Of a stretch of DNA of 64,000 nt, positions 52,235-62,059 are shown one piece after another. Position 1 is the stretch's first letter. Each line of letters starts with the position of its first letter. Under the pieces are notes generated by a model. It was not told the DNA's origin and made no database searches. It saw nothing but the letters and a program-made list of their open reading frames with translations. The stretch spans positions 9,519 through 73,518 of the forward strand of contig JASEIM010000010.1 of assembly GCA_030017655.1 (NCBI GenBank). Reading direction: 5' to 3'. The stretch comes from Methanobacterium sp. Its GTDB lineage: Archaea > Methanobacteriota > Methanobacteria > Methanobacteriales > Methanobacteriaceae. Made by a program: the position numbers and the translations under genes.

Positions 52235-53389
52235 ATAAAGACGATAATGATGGCAGGTGGAAAGGGAACAAGATTAAGGCCTTTAACTTTGGTAAGGCCA
52301 AAGCCTATGGTACCTCTGGTAAATAGGCCAATAGCACAATATACTCTTAATAGATTGAAAGGTTTTGGTTTTAAAGACATTATAATGACTTTAAACTATA
52401 TGTCAACCCATATTAAGAACCATTTTAAAGATGGTTCTGATTTTGATATGAATATAAGATATTCTGTGGAAAAATGGCCATTAGGGACTGGAGGAAGCGT
52501 TAAAAAAATAGAAAAATATATAGATGATACATTTATGGTTGTAAGTGGAGATGTACTTACTGATGTAGATTTTAGAGATGTAATTAAGTTCCATAAAGAA
52601 AAAAATGCAGTTGCCACCATGGTCTTAACAGAAGTCGAAGATCCTACTCATTTTGGAATAGCAGTAATGGATCAAAACAACAAAATAACTGAATATTTGG
52701 AAAAACCATCCCCTGACCAAGTATTCAGCAATGTTGCAAATACCGGGATTTATGTTTTCGAACCTGAAATATTCGAATTTTTTGAAGGAAAAGAAGGAGA
52801 AGTCGATTTTTCAAAAGATATTTTCCCAGAAGTTATAAAACAGAATGCCAGAATATTCGGATATGTTTTTAATGGGTACTGGAATGATATTGGACGTCCT
52901 GAAACTTATCTGGAAGCTACATATGATATTTTAGAACAGAAAATGGAACAAAATCTAGAAACCAAAATAGAAGAAAGCATTGGGAAAATAGGAAATATAT
53001 GGGTTGGAGAAAATGTTTCAATAGATAAAAAAGCCAGGATAGAAGGTCCGGTTGTTATTGGAGATAACTGTACAATTGAAAAAGGAAGCAAAATATCAAA
53101 AGGAAGTGTAATTGGGGATAATGTAACAATTGGAAAGGATGTAAATATTGACGCAGCTGTACTTCTTTCAAACAGCATAGTTGAAGATAATGCTTTTCTT
53201 ACAGAATGTATAATAGACACCAAGTGTCTGATTGAAAAAAATTCGATTATTGAAAGCGGCGTTGTAACAGGAAGTCTTGTTGAAATTGGGAAAAACAGTG
53301 TTGTAAGATCTTCAAGGTCAATTAGCAACAACATGAAAATAGTCCCAAATTCAATAATAGATTCAGATTATGTAATGGAAGCAAAATAG
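52235..53389 (+). CDS. Sugar-1-phosphate nucleotidyltransferase with left-handed beta-helix (ATA start)
   Basis: A 384-residue enzyme activating a hexose 1-phosphate, probably to a GDP-, UDP- or dTDP-sugar. Nucleotidyltransferase signature MAGGKGTRLRPLT and RPKPMVPLVNRP at the N-terminus, VVSGDVLTDVDF for the metal site; from about 255 a hexapeptide-repeat helix (IGDNCTIEKGSKISKG). The first ATG (52247) gives MMAGGKG and truncates the first strand. GGTGA lies 4 nt before an ATA at 52235, giving the family-like xKTIMMAGGKG, so ATA is the likely start. A phosphohexomutase follows. Confidence 0.87.
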   Translation: MKTIMMAGGKGTRLRPLTLVRPKPMVPLVNRPIAQYTLNRLKGFGFKDIIMTLNYMSTHIKNHFKDGSDFDMNIRYSVEKWPLGTGGSVKKIEKYIDDTFMVVSGDVLTDVDFRDVIKFHKEKNAVATMVLTEVEDPTHFGIAVMDQNNKITEYLEKPSPDQVFSNVANTGIYVFEPEIFEFFEGKEGEVDFSKDIFPEVIKQNARIFGYVFNGYWNDIGRPETYLEATYDILEQKMEQNLETKIEESIGKIGNIWVGENVSIDKKARIEGPVVIGDNCTIEKGSKISKGSVIGDNVTIGKDVNIDAAVLLSNSIVEDNAFLTECIIDTKCLIEKNSIIESGVVTGSLVEIGKNSVVRSSRSISNNMKIVPNSIIDSDYVMEAK

Positions 53390-53416
53390 ATGATTTATAT
53401 TTTTTTTTAAATTTTA

Positions 53417-53447
53417 GGAAACCTGATGAGGAATAATTAAGGTTTCC
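53417..53447. repeat. Inverted repeat between nucleotidyltransferase and phosphohexomutase
   Basis: GGAAACCT and AGGTTTCC pair perfectly around a 15-nt loop in the 99-nt gap. No T-run follows directly, so it may be a processing or attenuation hairpin rather than a terminator. Confidence 0.5.
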
Positions 53448-53488
53448 CACCTTCCAATTTAACAGTTTTTAATATATTGAGGGTAAAA

Positions 53489-54793
53489 ATGTCTTCATAT
53501 ATAAAGGAGATTAAAGGAGTGGTTAATTCTGAAATAACAAATGAATTTGCCTCAAATCTCGGAAACATCATTGGAAATTTTATGCGTCCAGGCAAGACCG
53601 TAGTCGTTGGAAGAGACATCAACACAGCTTCGCAGATGATAAAAAGGTCATTAACTGCTGGTATATTAGCATCCGGAATAAATGTAATAGATTTTGGAAT
53701 ATCACCGATACCAACAGTTCATTATGGGGCACATCTGTATAATACTGACGTTATTGTTACTGTTACGGCTTCTCATATGCATCCTGAAGAAATAGACATA
53801 AAAATCTTCAGCAATCATGATATACCTCTTGTTCAAAGACACGCTGAAAAAGTAAAATGGGATAGCGTTGGTGAACTTTCATATGTCCATGATTATGTTG
53901 ATAAATATATGAAAGCCGTCTTAAAAAACATAGAAAAAGAATTAATAAGCTCCATGGCACCTAAAGTGGTGCTGGATTGTGCAAACGGTTCTTCAGTCCC
54001 ATTTCTGCCTGAAATATTAAGTAAATTAGGTTCAGAGGCCATACTTTTCGGATGTCAACCCACCTATGCAGCTTCAAGAAAATTTGCCGAACCAACCCCT
54101 GAAAGTATTTCTCTGGTATCAAACCTTGTAAAAGCTGTGGGGGCTGATATCGGGATTTCAATGGATAATGATGGGGACAGAGTTGTTTTTATAGATGAAA
54201 AGGGAACTATGATCAGAGATCAGACTATTCTGGGCTTACTGGCAAGAGAATATTTGATTAAAAACCCAAAAGGAACCATAGTATCCTCAATTACAGCATC
54301 CATGTCATTAGAGGAAATTGTGTCAGATTACGGCGGTAATCTAATTAAAGCACCAATGAACAATGTGCTGGATGAAATAATAAAGAATAACGCGGTATTC
54401 GGTGGGGATGATTCGGGAATGTATGTATTCCCTGAGTTTCAAAAATGCTTTGATGCAATATTTGCGGCAGTTAAAGTACTCGAAACTATATGTAAACATA
54501 ATAAAACGCTTTCAACATTAATCGGTGAGATTCCAGAATATCCAAGAACAGAATTTTCAATAGAATGCCAGCATGATGAAAAAGACAAGGTTCTTGAAAG
54601 TTTAAAAGAAAAAATAGGGACAAATACCGAAATTGATACTACAGAAGGCATTAAAATTAGGGGAAATGATTCATTTGTACTGGTGAGACCATCAAGGTTT
54701 GAACCATTAATGAGAGTATATGTAGAGGCTAAATCTTCTGGAAAATTACAGAAACTGAGTCATGAAATTAAAAAGGCCATAGAAAAAGCTTGA
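53489..54793 (+). CDS. Phosphohexomutase (phosphomannomutase/phosphoglucosamine mutase family)
   Basis: A 434-residue alpha-D-phosphohexomutase that interconverts hexose 6- and 1-phosphates, upstream of sugar activation. The phosphoserine loop is TVTASHMHP, less usual than the common TASHNP. The metal loop is DNDGDR, the sugar-binding loop GGDDSGMYVFPEF and the phosphate loop VRPSRFEPLMRVY. GAGGG lies 5 nt before the ATG at 53489. It is coupled by position to the nucleotidyltransferase, so the product is probably its substrate. Confidence 0.9.
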   Translation: MSSYIKEIKGVVNSEITNEFASNLGNIIGNFMRPGKTVVVGRDINTASQMIKRSLTAGILASGINVIDFGISPIPTVHYGAHLYNTDVIVTVTASHMHPEEIDIKIFSNHDIPLVQRHAEKVKWDSVGELSYVHDYVDKYMKAVLKNIEKELISSMAPKVVLDCANGSSVPFLPEILSKLGSEAILFGCQPTYAASRKFAEPTPESISLVSNLVKAVGADIGISMDNDGDRVVFIDEKGTMIRDQTILGLLAREYLIKNPKGTIVSSITASMSLEEIVSDYGGNLIKAPMNNVLDEIIKNNAVFGGDDSGMYVFPEFQKCFDAIFAAVKVLETICKHNKTLSTLIGEIPEYPRTEFSIECQHDEKDKVLESLKEKIGTNTEIDTTEGIKIRGNDSFVLVRPSRFEPLMRVYVEAKSSGKLQKLSHEIKKAIEKA

Positions 54794-55000
54794 TTTTAAA
54801 TAAATTCATTAGATATACTTAAATTAATTATAATTAATTATTCATGCTTTTTGGAATAAAATACTATAGAATATCGTTAATTATGCATTTAATAAATAAA
54901 TATAAATTGTATTAATTTTTAATATATCTATTGAAAAAATACAATTTCATTACTTAACGAGTGAAATATCCAAATAAATGTCCATTCAGGAGGAAATTGA

Positions 55001-56389
55001 CTGGTTTATAAAAATATCGGTGAAATAGAAAAAACCGAAAACCAAGACTTATTTTTAACGGCCTCAACATCAAATGAAAGGCAGAAATGGATTATAGTGG
55101 GTTTTGATCCTGGATTAACTGTGGGAATAGCAATTCTGGACCTTTCTGGAAATTTGATTTCTATAAAAAGCTGTAAGGAAATGTCCAGATCAGAAGTAAT
55201 AAAACATATTATAAGCTATGGAAAAGCTATTTTAATAGCTACAGATGTTTATCCGCCACCTAAAATGGTTAAAAAGCTCGCATCAACTCTTAATTCTAAG
55301 ATTTATTCTCCAAATAAGATACTTTCAGTTAGTTCAAAGACAGAACTTGTAGAAAGTTATTTAAATGAAATCAGCGCATCAAAATATCCCGAAAATGCCC
55401 ATGAGAGAGATTCTCTTGCAGCAGCAATTAAAACATATAAACATTACCAGAATAAGATGCAGCAAATTGAAAAACGGACTGAAAAGCTTGATTTATCTTC
55501 TGATGAAGTGGATGATATTAAGGCAGAGGTTATTCGAGGAAGACCAATAACTTCAGCAATTAATGATGCATTGAGATTGGCTGAGAGTCCGCATGAAGAG
55601 CTTGAATCTCAAATTGAAGAGATTGAACAGGATATAGAACATTTAGATGCAGAAAAAATTCAAAAAATTGAAAAAACTGCCAGAAGACTTAAACAAAGGA
55701 TAAAGTCTCAGGAAAAACAGATAAAAAATTTAAAACGTAAAAATAAGCTCCTTAAAAAAGATTTAAGTAAACATAAAACAAAGATTTCAAAACTTCAAGA
55801 AAAGATAGATAAACTTCATTATGATTATTCCAGGGATATTCTGCGTAAAAAAGAAATAATATCAAAAGTAGCAATAATAAAAGGCCTTCAGGAGAAATAT
55901 ACCCGAGAAAAAGCCCTCAGAGAAAAACTTGAGGAAAACATGAGGTCTATAAAGAAGATCAGGGTAATGGAATTATCTAAAAAAGGAGTTCCTGTAAAGA
56001 TCATTGAAACATTCACCAGGGAAGGAATAAGGAATGCATGTGATTACTGGAAGATTAAAAAAGGCGATATAGTGCTTTTGTCAAGTACAGAGGGAGGGGG
56101 CTCACAAACAGCTTCCTTAATAAATGAAATTGGCGTAAAAGCTGTTATTGCTGCAGATAAAATGTCGCATCCTGCAGAAGAAGAATTTGAAAAGAATATG
56201 GTGCCAGTACTTGATTTAAATAGTATCAACCTCCAGATGATTGATGAATTTGCTGTTATAGAAGAAGATGTTTTAAACAGGGAAATTGAAAAATGGAAGA
56301 AAAATGTGGAAACTAAACGGAAAAAAGAGGAAGAAAATAAACTTTTTAAAGTTATAGATGAATACCGTGCTCAAAGAAGGCGTGAATAA
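55001..56389 (+). CDS. DUF460 RNase H-like/coiled-coil protein (CTG start)
   Basis: A 462-residue archaeal DUF460 protein. An RNase H-like N-domain (VGFDPGLTVGIAILDL near residue 34, IATDVYPPPKMVKKLAS) is followed by a long Lys/Glu coiled coil (about 180-310) and a C-terminal domain (GDIVLLSSTEGGGSQTAS). It is thought to be nucleic-acid associated. The first GTG (55097) lacks a ribosome site and would cut into the first strand. The frame is open back to a CTG at 55001, 7 nt after AGGAGG, adding (M)VYKNIGEIEK; I take this as the start. Confidence 0.82.
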   Translation: MVYKNIGEIEKTENQDLFLTASTSNERQKWIIVGFDPGLTVGIAILDLSGNLISIKSCKEMSRSEVIKHIISYGKAILIATDVYPPPKMVKKLASTLNSKIYSPNKILSVSSKTELVESYLNEISASKYPENAHERDSLAAAIKTYKHYQNKMQQIEKRTEKLDLSSDEVDDIKAEVIRGRPITSAINDALRLAESPHEELESQIEEIEQDIEHLDAEKIQKIEKTARRLKQRIKSQEKQIKNLKRKNKLLKKDLSKHKTKISKLQEKIDKLHYDYSRDILRKKEIISKVAIIKGLQEKYTREKALREKLEENMRSIKKIRVMELSKKGVPVKIIETFTREGIRNACDYWKIKKGDIVLLSSTEGGGSQTASLINEIGVKAVIAADKMSHPAEEEFEKNMVPVLDLNSINLQMIDEFAVIEEDVLNREIEKWKKNVETKRKKEEENKLFKVIDEYRAQRRRE

Positions 56390-56454
56390 GATTTTATAAA
56401 TAATTCTAATTATTTATAATTAAATTTATTAAGAATAAAATTTAATGTTCATTA

Positions 56455-57774
56455 ATGTCAATTAAAATTGCAGTTATAATTGGAACAAGGCCGGAAATAA
56501 TTAAAATGGCTCCTGTAATTGATGAAATTGAAAACAGGGGCATCAATTACGTTTTAATTCATACTGGACAGCATTATGATCATGAAATGTCAGACCAGTT
56601 TTTCATTGATTTAGAATTAAGAAAACCTGATTATAATATAGGTGTAGGCTCTGGATCTCACGGGGAACAAACAGCTAACATGATTAAGGGCATAGAAGAT
56701 GTTTTAATTGCAGAACAGCCTGATTTGGTGCTTGTGCAGGGAGATACTAACGCCGTGCTTTCTGGTGCAATTGTGGCATCAAAGCTTCATATTCCCGTAG
56801 GGCATGTTGAGGCGGGTTTAAGGTCATATGACAAATCAATGCCTGAAGAAATCAACAGAGAAGTTGCAGATGTTTGTTCAAAGCTTTATTTTGTGCCTAC
56901 CGAAGAATCTGCCTTAAATTTACTTTTTGCAGGTATAAATCCTGAAGATATCTTTATAACTGGAAATACCGTTGTTGATGCATGTATAAGAAATCTCAAG
57001 ATAGCAGAAAAGAAATCAAAGATCATTTCAACTCCCCATTTCCATGGAGAAATCATGACGCTCACCATGCACAGGGCAGAGAACGTTGACAATCAGGAGA
57101 GACTTCAAAATATTGTAGAAGCATTAATAGAACTTAATGAACTTACTATTGTTTTTCCAATACATCCAAGAACTGTTAAAAACCTTGAAAAATATGATTT
57201 ACTTGAAAAAATTGAAAATACAGAACATATAAAACTTATAAAGCCATTAGGCTATCTTGACTTTTTACTTCTCTTATCAAAGTCTAAATTAATTATGACT
57301 GATTCTGGCGGTCTGCAGGAAGAAGCCATCACTTTAAATATCCCTTGTTTAACGCTAAGATATAATACTGAACGCCCAGAAACCGTTGAAGCAGGCGGAA
57401 ACATACTTGCAGGTGCAGATAAAGAAAATATCATCGAAAATGTTAGAAAAATCATGAATAACACTGATTTATATAATAAAATGAAGAATGCTAGAAATCC
57501 CTACGGAGATGGGAATTCATCAAAGAAAATTCTTGATGCAATATTAGGATTATATAAGGATAACAAACTTAAAATATCAGTACCTGAAAATATAATGAAA
57601 AAAAGAACCCGCAAGTTAATTAAAGTAAATGAAAACATTAAATTAAGAGATTTTGAGAAAATAAATGATAATTTAAGAGTTAATATAGTATTTGAAGAGG
57701 GTAATCCTTTATATCCTCACGATGAGCTTAATTTAAAAAATAAGTTATTATTAGTGGACCAATTTATTGATTAA
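56455..57774 (+). CDS. wecB: UDP-N-acetylglucosamine 2-epimerase
   Basis: Interconverts UDP-GlcNAc and UDP-ManNAc. Signatures: GTRPEIIKMAPVIDEIE, HTGQHYDHEMSDQFF, the catalytic region VGHVEAGLRSYDKSMPEE, MHRAENVDN and TDSGGLQEEA. At 439 aa it has a C-terminal extension of about 70 residues beyond the bacterial enzyme (from about 370: KISVPENIMKKRTRK onward). There is no ribosome site before the ATG, so the mRNA may be leaderless. It is followed by wecC after 29 nt. Confidence 0.94.
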   Translation: MSIKIAVIIGTRPEIIKMAPVIDEIENRGINYVLIHTGQHYDHEMSDQFFIDLELRKPDYNIGVGSGSHGEQTANMIKGIEDVLIAEQPDLVLVQGDTNAVLSGAIVASKLHIPVGHVEAGLRSYDKSMPEEINREVADVCSKLYFVPTEESALNLLFAGINPEDIFITGNTVVDACIRNLKIAEKKSKIISTPHFHGEIMTLTMHRAENVDNQERLQNIVEALIELNELTIVFPIHPRTVKNLEKYDLLEKIENTEHIKLIKPLGYLDFLLLLSKSKLIMTDSGGLQEEAITLNIPCLTLRYNTERPETVEAGGNILAGADKENIIENVRKIMNNTDLYNKMKNARNPYGDGNSSKKILDAILGLYKDNKLKISVPENIMKKRTRKLIKVNENIKLRDFEKINDNLRVNIVFEEGNPLYPHDELNLKNKLLLVDQFID

Positions 57775-57803
57775 ATTCATTAATTTCAAAGAGATTAAAA
57801 AAA

Positions 57804-59105
57804 ATGATTCAAGAGAACTCAAAGATCACAGTGTTTGGTTTAGGCCATATTGGACTTCCAACTGCAGCTCTTTTTGCAAACAGTGGTTTAGAAGTTATTG
57901 GGGTCGATATTAACAAAAAAACCATAGAACTTGTAAATAAGGGTATTTCTCCAGTTGCAGAACCCGGACTTGATGAACTGGTTAAAAAGGCAGTTGCAGA
58001 TAGAAAACTCATTGCAACTGAAGATGGAATAAACGCTTCTAAATCTTCTAAAGTCATGATTGTAATTGTACCCACACCAGTTGATGAATTTAAAAAATCA
58101 GACCTTTCTGCAGTTAAATCAGCATGTGAAAATATCTCAAAAGGTCTTAAAAAAGACGATCTTGTTATTATAGAAAGTACAATACCTCCAAAAACCTGTG
58201 AAGACATCGTGATTCCTATATTGGAAAAAAGCGGTTTAAAGGCAGGAGATGATTTTGGAATAGCATGTACTCCCGAAAGAGCACTTCCTAACAATACAAT
58301 CTATGAAATGACTCATAATGCAAGAGTTATTGGGGGGATTAATAAGGAAAGTGCAGATAAGGCAGCTCTTCTTTATGAACACATCACAAATGGAAAAATA
58401 ATAAAGGTTAAAAACCTGATTACCGCAGAAATGGTTAAATTGATGGAAAATACTTACAGAGATACCAATATAGCTTTATCCAATGAGCTTGCAATGGTAT
58501 GTGAAAAGCTGGGCATTGATGCAATAGATGCCATAGAGGCTGCAAATCATCATCCCAGGGTTAACATCCATATTCCCGGTCCGGGAGTAGGTGGGCACTG
58601 CTTATCTATTGACCCATATTTTATAGTTGAAATGGCTGAAAAAAAAGGATTAGAAGCTACTTTGATAAAGAATGCAAGGGCTGTTAATGAAAAAATGCCT
58701 GAACATGTTGCAGAAATAGTAAAAGAAACATTGAAAGATGTGGGAAAACAAATTAATGGCTCAAAAATAGGAATTTTAGGAGTGGCTTATAAGGGAAATG
58801 TTGCTGATGCCAGGGAAACCCCTGCACAACCACTAATAAAACTTCTGGCGAGAAGTGGAGCTGAAGTATATGCTCATGATCCACATACTTCCATAGATAT
58901 TATAAAATCATTTGGAGCAACTCCTGTGAGCATGGAATATGTTCTAAAGTGTGATGTTGTTGTTTTAATTACTGATCACGATGAATACAGGAGTATCACG
59001 CCAGATATGATTGAGAATAAATTATTTATCTGCACAAGACCAATTCTAAACCCTGCAGAATTTAAAGAAAAAGATGTGCTTTTTAAGGGTATTGGAAGAC
59101 TTTAA
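57804..59105 (+). CDS. wecC: UDP-N-acetyl-D-mannosamine dehydrogenase
   Basis: Oxidises UDP-ManNAc to UDP-ManNAcA. NAD-binding GLGHIGLPTAALFA, the conserved ACTPERALPNN, the helical dimer region VKLMENTYRDTNIALSNE, and the catalytic Cys in GPGVGGHCLSIDPYF. Length 433 aa. It forms an operon with wecB and probably supplies a uronic acid for surface glycans; pseudomurein uses a related amino-uronic acid, but a direct link is an inference. Confidence 0.95.
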   Translation: MIQENSKITVFGLGHIGLPTAALFANSGLEVIGVDINKKTIELVNKGISPVAEPGLDELVKKAVADRKLIATEDGINASKSSKVMIVIVPTPVDEFKKSDLSAVKSACENISKGLKKDDLVIIESTIPPKTCEDIVIPILEKSGLKAGDDFGIACTPERALPNNTIYEMTHNARVIGGINKESADKAALLYEHITNGKIIKVKNLITAEMVKLMENTYRDTNIALSNELAMVCEKLGIDAIDAIEAANHHPRVNIHIPGPGVGGHCLSIDPYFIVEMAEKKGLEATLIKNARAVNEKMPEHVAEIVKETLKDVGKQINGSKIGILGVAYKGNVADARETPAQPLIKLLARSGAEVYAHDPHTSIDIIKSFGATPVSMEYVLKCDVVVLITDHDEYRSITPDMIENKLFICTRPILNPAEFKEKDVLFKGIGRL

Positions 59106-59130
59106 TTTTTCTTTTGGGAGTTGGATAATA

Positions 59131-60129
59131 TTGAAAATACTCATTCTTGAATATGCAACAGCTTTGGGAATAAAAGATCCTTCAATCTATGCTGAAGGTA
59201 CTGCAATGCTTAATGGCCTTTTAGATGATTTAAAGAGTAAGAATGTTGATTACTTAGTTTCAGAGGTCTACAATCATTTAAATGATAATTATAATAATCC
59301 TGTTAAACTTAAAGGGGATTTAATGGGATGGTTAGATAAAAATATTTCCAGCTATGATTCATGTCTTGTAATAGCTCCGGAAGAAGAATTGATTTTGTAC
59401 AGAATAATAGAATTAATCGAGAAAAAAGGTATAGAAGTGATAGGGTCAAGTTCTGACGCTGTAATGAAATGTTCTGATAAATATGAGATGTATCAATCGT
59501 TAAAAGGAAAAATACCTATAATAGAAACAGAAAGAGTATTTTTTGATGAAATTGATAATTATGAATATCTTGATAACAAAAATAAAGTTATAAAACCTGC
59601 TGATGGGGTTTCATGCTCTGGGATTACTGTTGTTAATGATTTAAATGGATTTAAAGAGGCAGTTTATAATTTACAGACAGGAATACCTTATTTTATAGTT
59701 CAGGATTTTATAGAAGGTACCTCAGCCAGTGTAAGTCTGTTAAGTAATGGCAATGATGCACTACCATTAAGCTTGAATTACCAGAATATTGAACTTTCAC
59801 AAGATGGAATTAATTACAAAGGTGGAAACGTGCCTTTAGAACATGAACTTGAAGATGAAGCCAAAAAAATCGCAAAAAATGCTGTAGAATCCATCAAAGG
59901 GTTAAAAGGTTATGTTGGGGTAGATATGATTCTTGGTGACAGGGCATATCTTGTAGAGATAAATTCAAGAATTACAACTCCATATGTTGCTTTAAGAGAA
60001 ATTTTAGATTTAAATTTGGGCGAAGCGATAATAAATTCTATTCATGGTAAATTACCTTCAAAAGTAAATTTAAACGGAAATATATCGTTTTATAAAGAAG
60101 GAAATGAATTAATAATTAAAAAAATATGA
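59131..60129 (+). CDS. mfnD: Tyramine-L-glutamate ligase MfnD (ATP-grasp)
   Basis: A 332-residue ATP-grasp enzyme of methanofuran synthesis that joins tyramine to glutamate. Family segments MKILILEYATALGIKDPSIY, VIKPADGVSCSGI (ATP Lys) and the metal-binding VEINSRITTPY are visible. The start is TTG at 59131, GGGAG upstream; an ATG at 59074 lies inside wecC. mfnF follows directly, which supports the assignment. Confidence 0.9.
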   Translation: MKILILEYATALGIKDPSIYAEGTAMLNGLLDDLKSKNVDYLVSEVYNHLNDNYNNPVKLKGDLMGWLDKNISSYDSCLVIAPEEELILYRIIELIEKKGIEVIGSSSDAVMKCSDKYEMYQSLKGKIPIIETERVFFDEIDNYEYLDNKNKVIKPADGVSCSGITVVNDLNGFKEAVYNLQTGIPYFIVQDFIEGTSASVSLLSNGNDALPLSLNYQNIELSQDGINYKGGNVPLEHELEDEAKKIAKNAVESIKGLKGYVGVDMILGDRAYLVEINSRITTPYVALREILDLNLGEAIINSIHGKLPSKVNLNGNISFYKEGNELIIKKI

Positions 60130-60138
60130 GTGACTTTT

Positions 60139-61167
60139 ATGAAAATTGCAGGATTTGACATAGGCGGAGCAAACACAGACCTTGCAGTTGTGGACTTTGA
60201 TAACAAAGGAAATATTACAGGTATTAGAACCGATTTTAGATATTTTCCTATGTGGCTAAAAAAAGATGAACTTGGAAAAGCTCTTTTGGATCTTTTGGGT
60301 GATGATGCAGACAGAATTGATGCTGCAGGAATTTGCATGACAGCTGAACTTGTTGATGCATATAAAACAAAAAAAGAAGGGGTTAAAGACATTGCAGTTA
60401 AATCTAAGGAAAGTCTTGAGGTACCTGTTGGATTCATAGGGCTCAATGGTCTATTGGATTTTGATGAAACAATTAAGAGACCAGATGAAGTTGCAGCGGC
60501 AAACTGGATTGCCACAGCAAAAATTGCGTCTAAAATTGAGGATAATTGTATAATGATAGATACTGGGAGCACTACAACTGATATAATTCCAATTAAAAAT
60601 GGATTAGAGATTGCAAAGGGAAGATCAGATCTTGAAAGATTAAAAACTGGAGAATTGGTCTACAGCGGGACTTTAAGGACAAATGTAGCCGCACTGGTTG
60701 ATAAAGTACCTCTGGACGATGAATGGATTAGAATATCGTCCGAACTTTTTGCAATCACCGCAGATGTGCATTTAATTCTTGGAAATATAACAGAAGAAGA
60801 TTATACTTGCAGTACTCCTGATGGGGCTGGAAAATCTGGGAAAGAATGCATGAGAAGAATTTCAAGGGTTATATGTGGAGATCTTGACATGTTAAGTGAA
60901 TTTGATATAGAAAAGATTGCAGGATACATATATAAAATGCAGGTTCAAAAAATTGCTGAAGCTTTACTAGAGGTTTCAAAAAGAGAGAGTATTAATAAAG
61001 TTGTTACTACGGGCCTTGGAATGAATATAATTGGAGCAGAAGCATCAAAAATGGTTGGAATTGAATCAATAGGGATGGACAAGCTATTAACTAAAGAAGA
61101 GTGTGTTGTAGCGCCTGCAGTTGGAACAGCATTAATGATGGAACAATTTTTAAAAAATAAACAGTAA
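60139..61167 (+). CDS. mfnF: Methanofuran biosynthesis enzyme MfnF
   Basis: A 342-residue actin/ASKHA-fold-like enzyme, commonly annotated hydantoinase-like, that condenses the furan phosphate with gamma-glutamyltyramine in methanofuran synthesis. The N-terminal FDIGGANTDLAVVD and central MIDTGSTTTDIIPI are phosphate-binding loops of this superfamily; TTGLGMNIIGAEA and APAVGTALMMEQF follow. The ATG at 60139 has GTGA 5 nt upstream. It lies 9 nt after mfnD. Confidence 0.92.
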   Translation: MKIAGFDIGGANTDLAVVDFDNKGNITGIRTDFRYFPMWLKKDELGKALLDLLGDDADRIDAAGICMTAELVDAYKTKKEGVKDIAVKSKESLEVPVGFIGLNGLLDFDETIKRPDEVAAANWIATAKIASKIEDNCIMIDTGSTTTDIIPIKNGLEIAKGRSDLERLKTGELVYSGTLRTNVAALVDKVPLDDEWIRISSELFAITADVHLILGNITEEDYTCSTPDGAGKSGKECMRRISRVICGDLDMLSEFDIEKIAGYIYKMQVQKIAEALLEVSKRESINKVVTTGLGMNIIGAEASKMVGIESIGMDKLLTKEECVVAPAVGTALMMEQFLKNKQ

Positions 61168-61264
61168 TAAGTTAGATTAGATTTTTAAATGAATTTCAGT
61201 AAAATATAAAAGGATTCAAACCTAAATAAATCAGTTCAATACTATACAATTTCCAAGTGATTTA

Positions 61265-61951
61265 ATGAAGAAAACAGTAACAATTATCATGTTATTTATA
61301 TTTATTGCTGGAGCTATATTTTTTATTTTACTGAATTCCAGTGATAATTCCACATTAGGTACTAATAATCTAGGATATGTAACTAAAGACATTTATAACC
61401 ATTATGGTTCAACTGGACCTAAAATAGCAGTTATAACAGGTATGCATCCGCGTGAAGGTTTATCTACTGTGGTTGTACCTGAAGTAATTAAGTTATATGC
61501 ACTTACACATAATGTTGAAATTATAAATTACAAGGTAACGGTTACTGATAATCCTGAGGTCTTTTCTACAAGCCGTTTAAATGGTGAAAGCCTGGTTGCT
61601 CAATATGTGATTCCAGATATTAAAAAATCAGATTACAGTCTTGTAATAATTTGTCATGATCATGAAAGGGGCTATGGTGAAGGATATTACATTGCAACAC
61701 CAAGTATGGACTCAAAATCAATTATACTTGCTGAGGGAGTACATAATCTTTTACCTGACTTTAATTATTATCAGAGAGATACAAGTAAAAAAACTCAAAG
61801 CAGTTCAATTAAAAGAATTGATAATCCCATAGCCTATTCTGGGACTCCTGTATTTGTTTATGAGATGCCTGAATGGAATGGGTATATAGAATCATTTATT
61901 AAATCAAATAATTTAATTGACGCTTCTTTTAATATTTTAAAAATAAATTAA
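61265..61951 (+). CDS. Membrane-anchored M14-like zinc carboxypeptidase/deacylase homologue, copy 1
   Basis: A 228-residue protein with an N-terminal membrane anchor (about 3-23) and an outside domain. GMHPRE resembles the HxxE zinc motif of M14/AstE-type enzymes, IICHDHERGYGEGYYIAT may provide the third metal ligand, and VYEMPEWNGY the catalytic Glu. It is short for the family, so activity is uncertain. AGTGA lies 5 nt upstream of the ATG. The next gene is its paralog. Confidence 0.7.
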   Translation: MKKTVTIIMLFIFIAGAIFFILLNSSDNSTLGTNNLGYVTKDIYNHYGSTGPKIAVITGMHPREGLSTVVVPEVIKLYALTHNVEIINYKVTVTDNPEVFSTSRLNGESLVAQYVIPDIKKSDYSLVIICHDHERGYGEGYYIATPSMDSKSIILAEGVHNLLPDFNYYQRDTSKKTQSSSIKRIDNPIAYSGTPVFVYEMPEWNGYIESFIKSNNLIDASFNILKIN

Positions 61952-62059
61952 TCAGATATTTTAACTTATTTTTTCATTATTTTTTATAATATTATTAAAA
62001 ATTTTTGAAAAACTTTTTATATGTTTGAATCAAACCCTTTAAAGTATATGAGGGATTTA

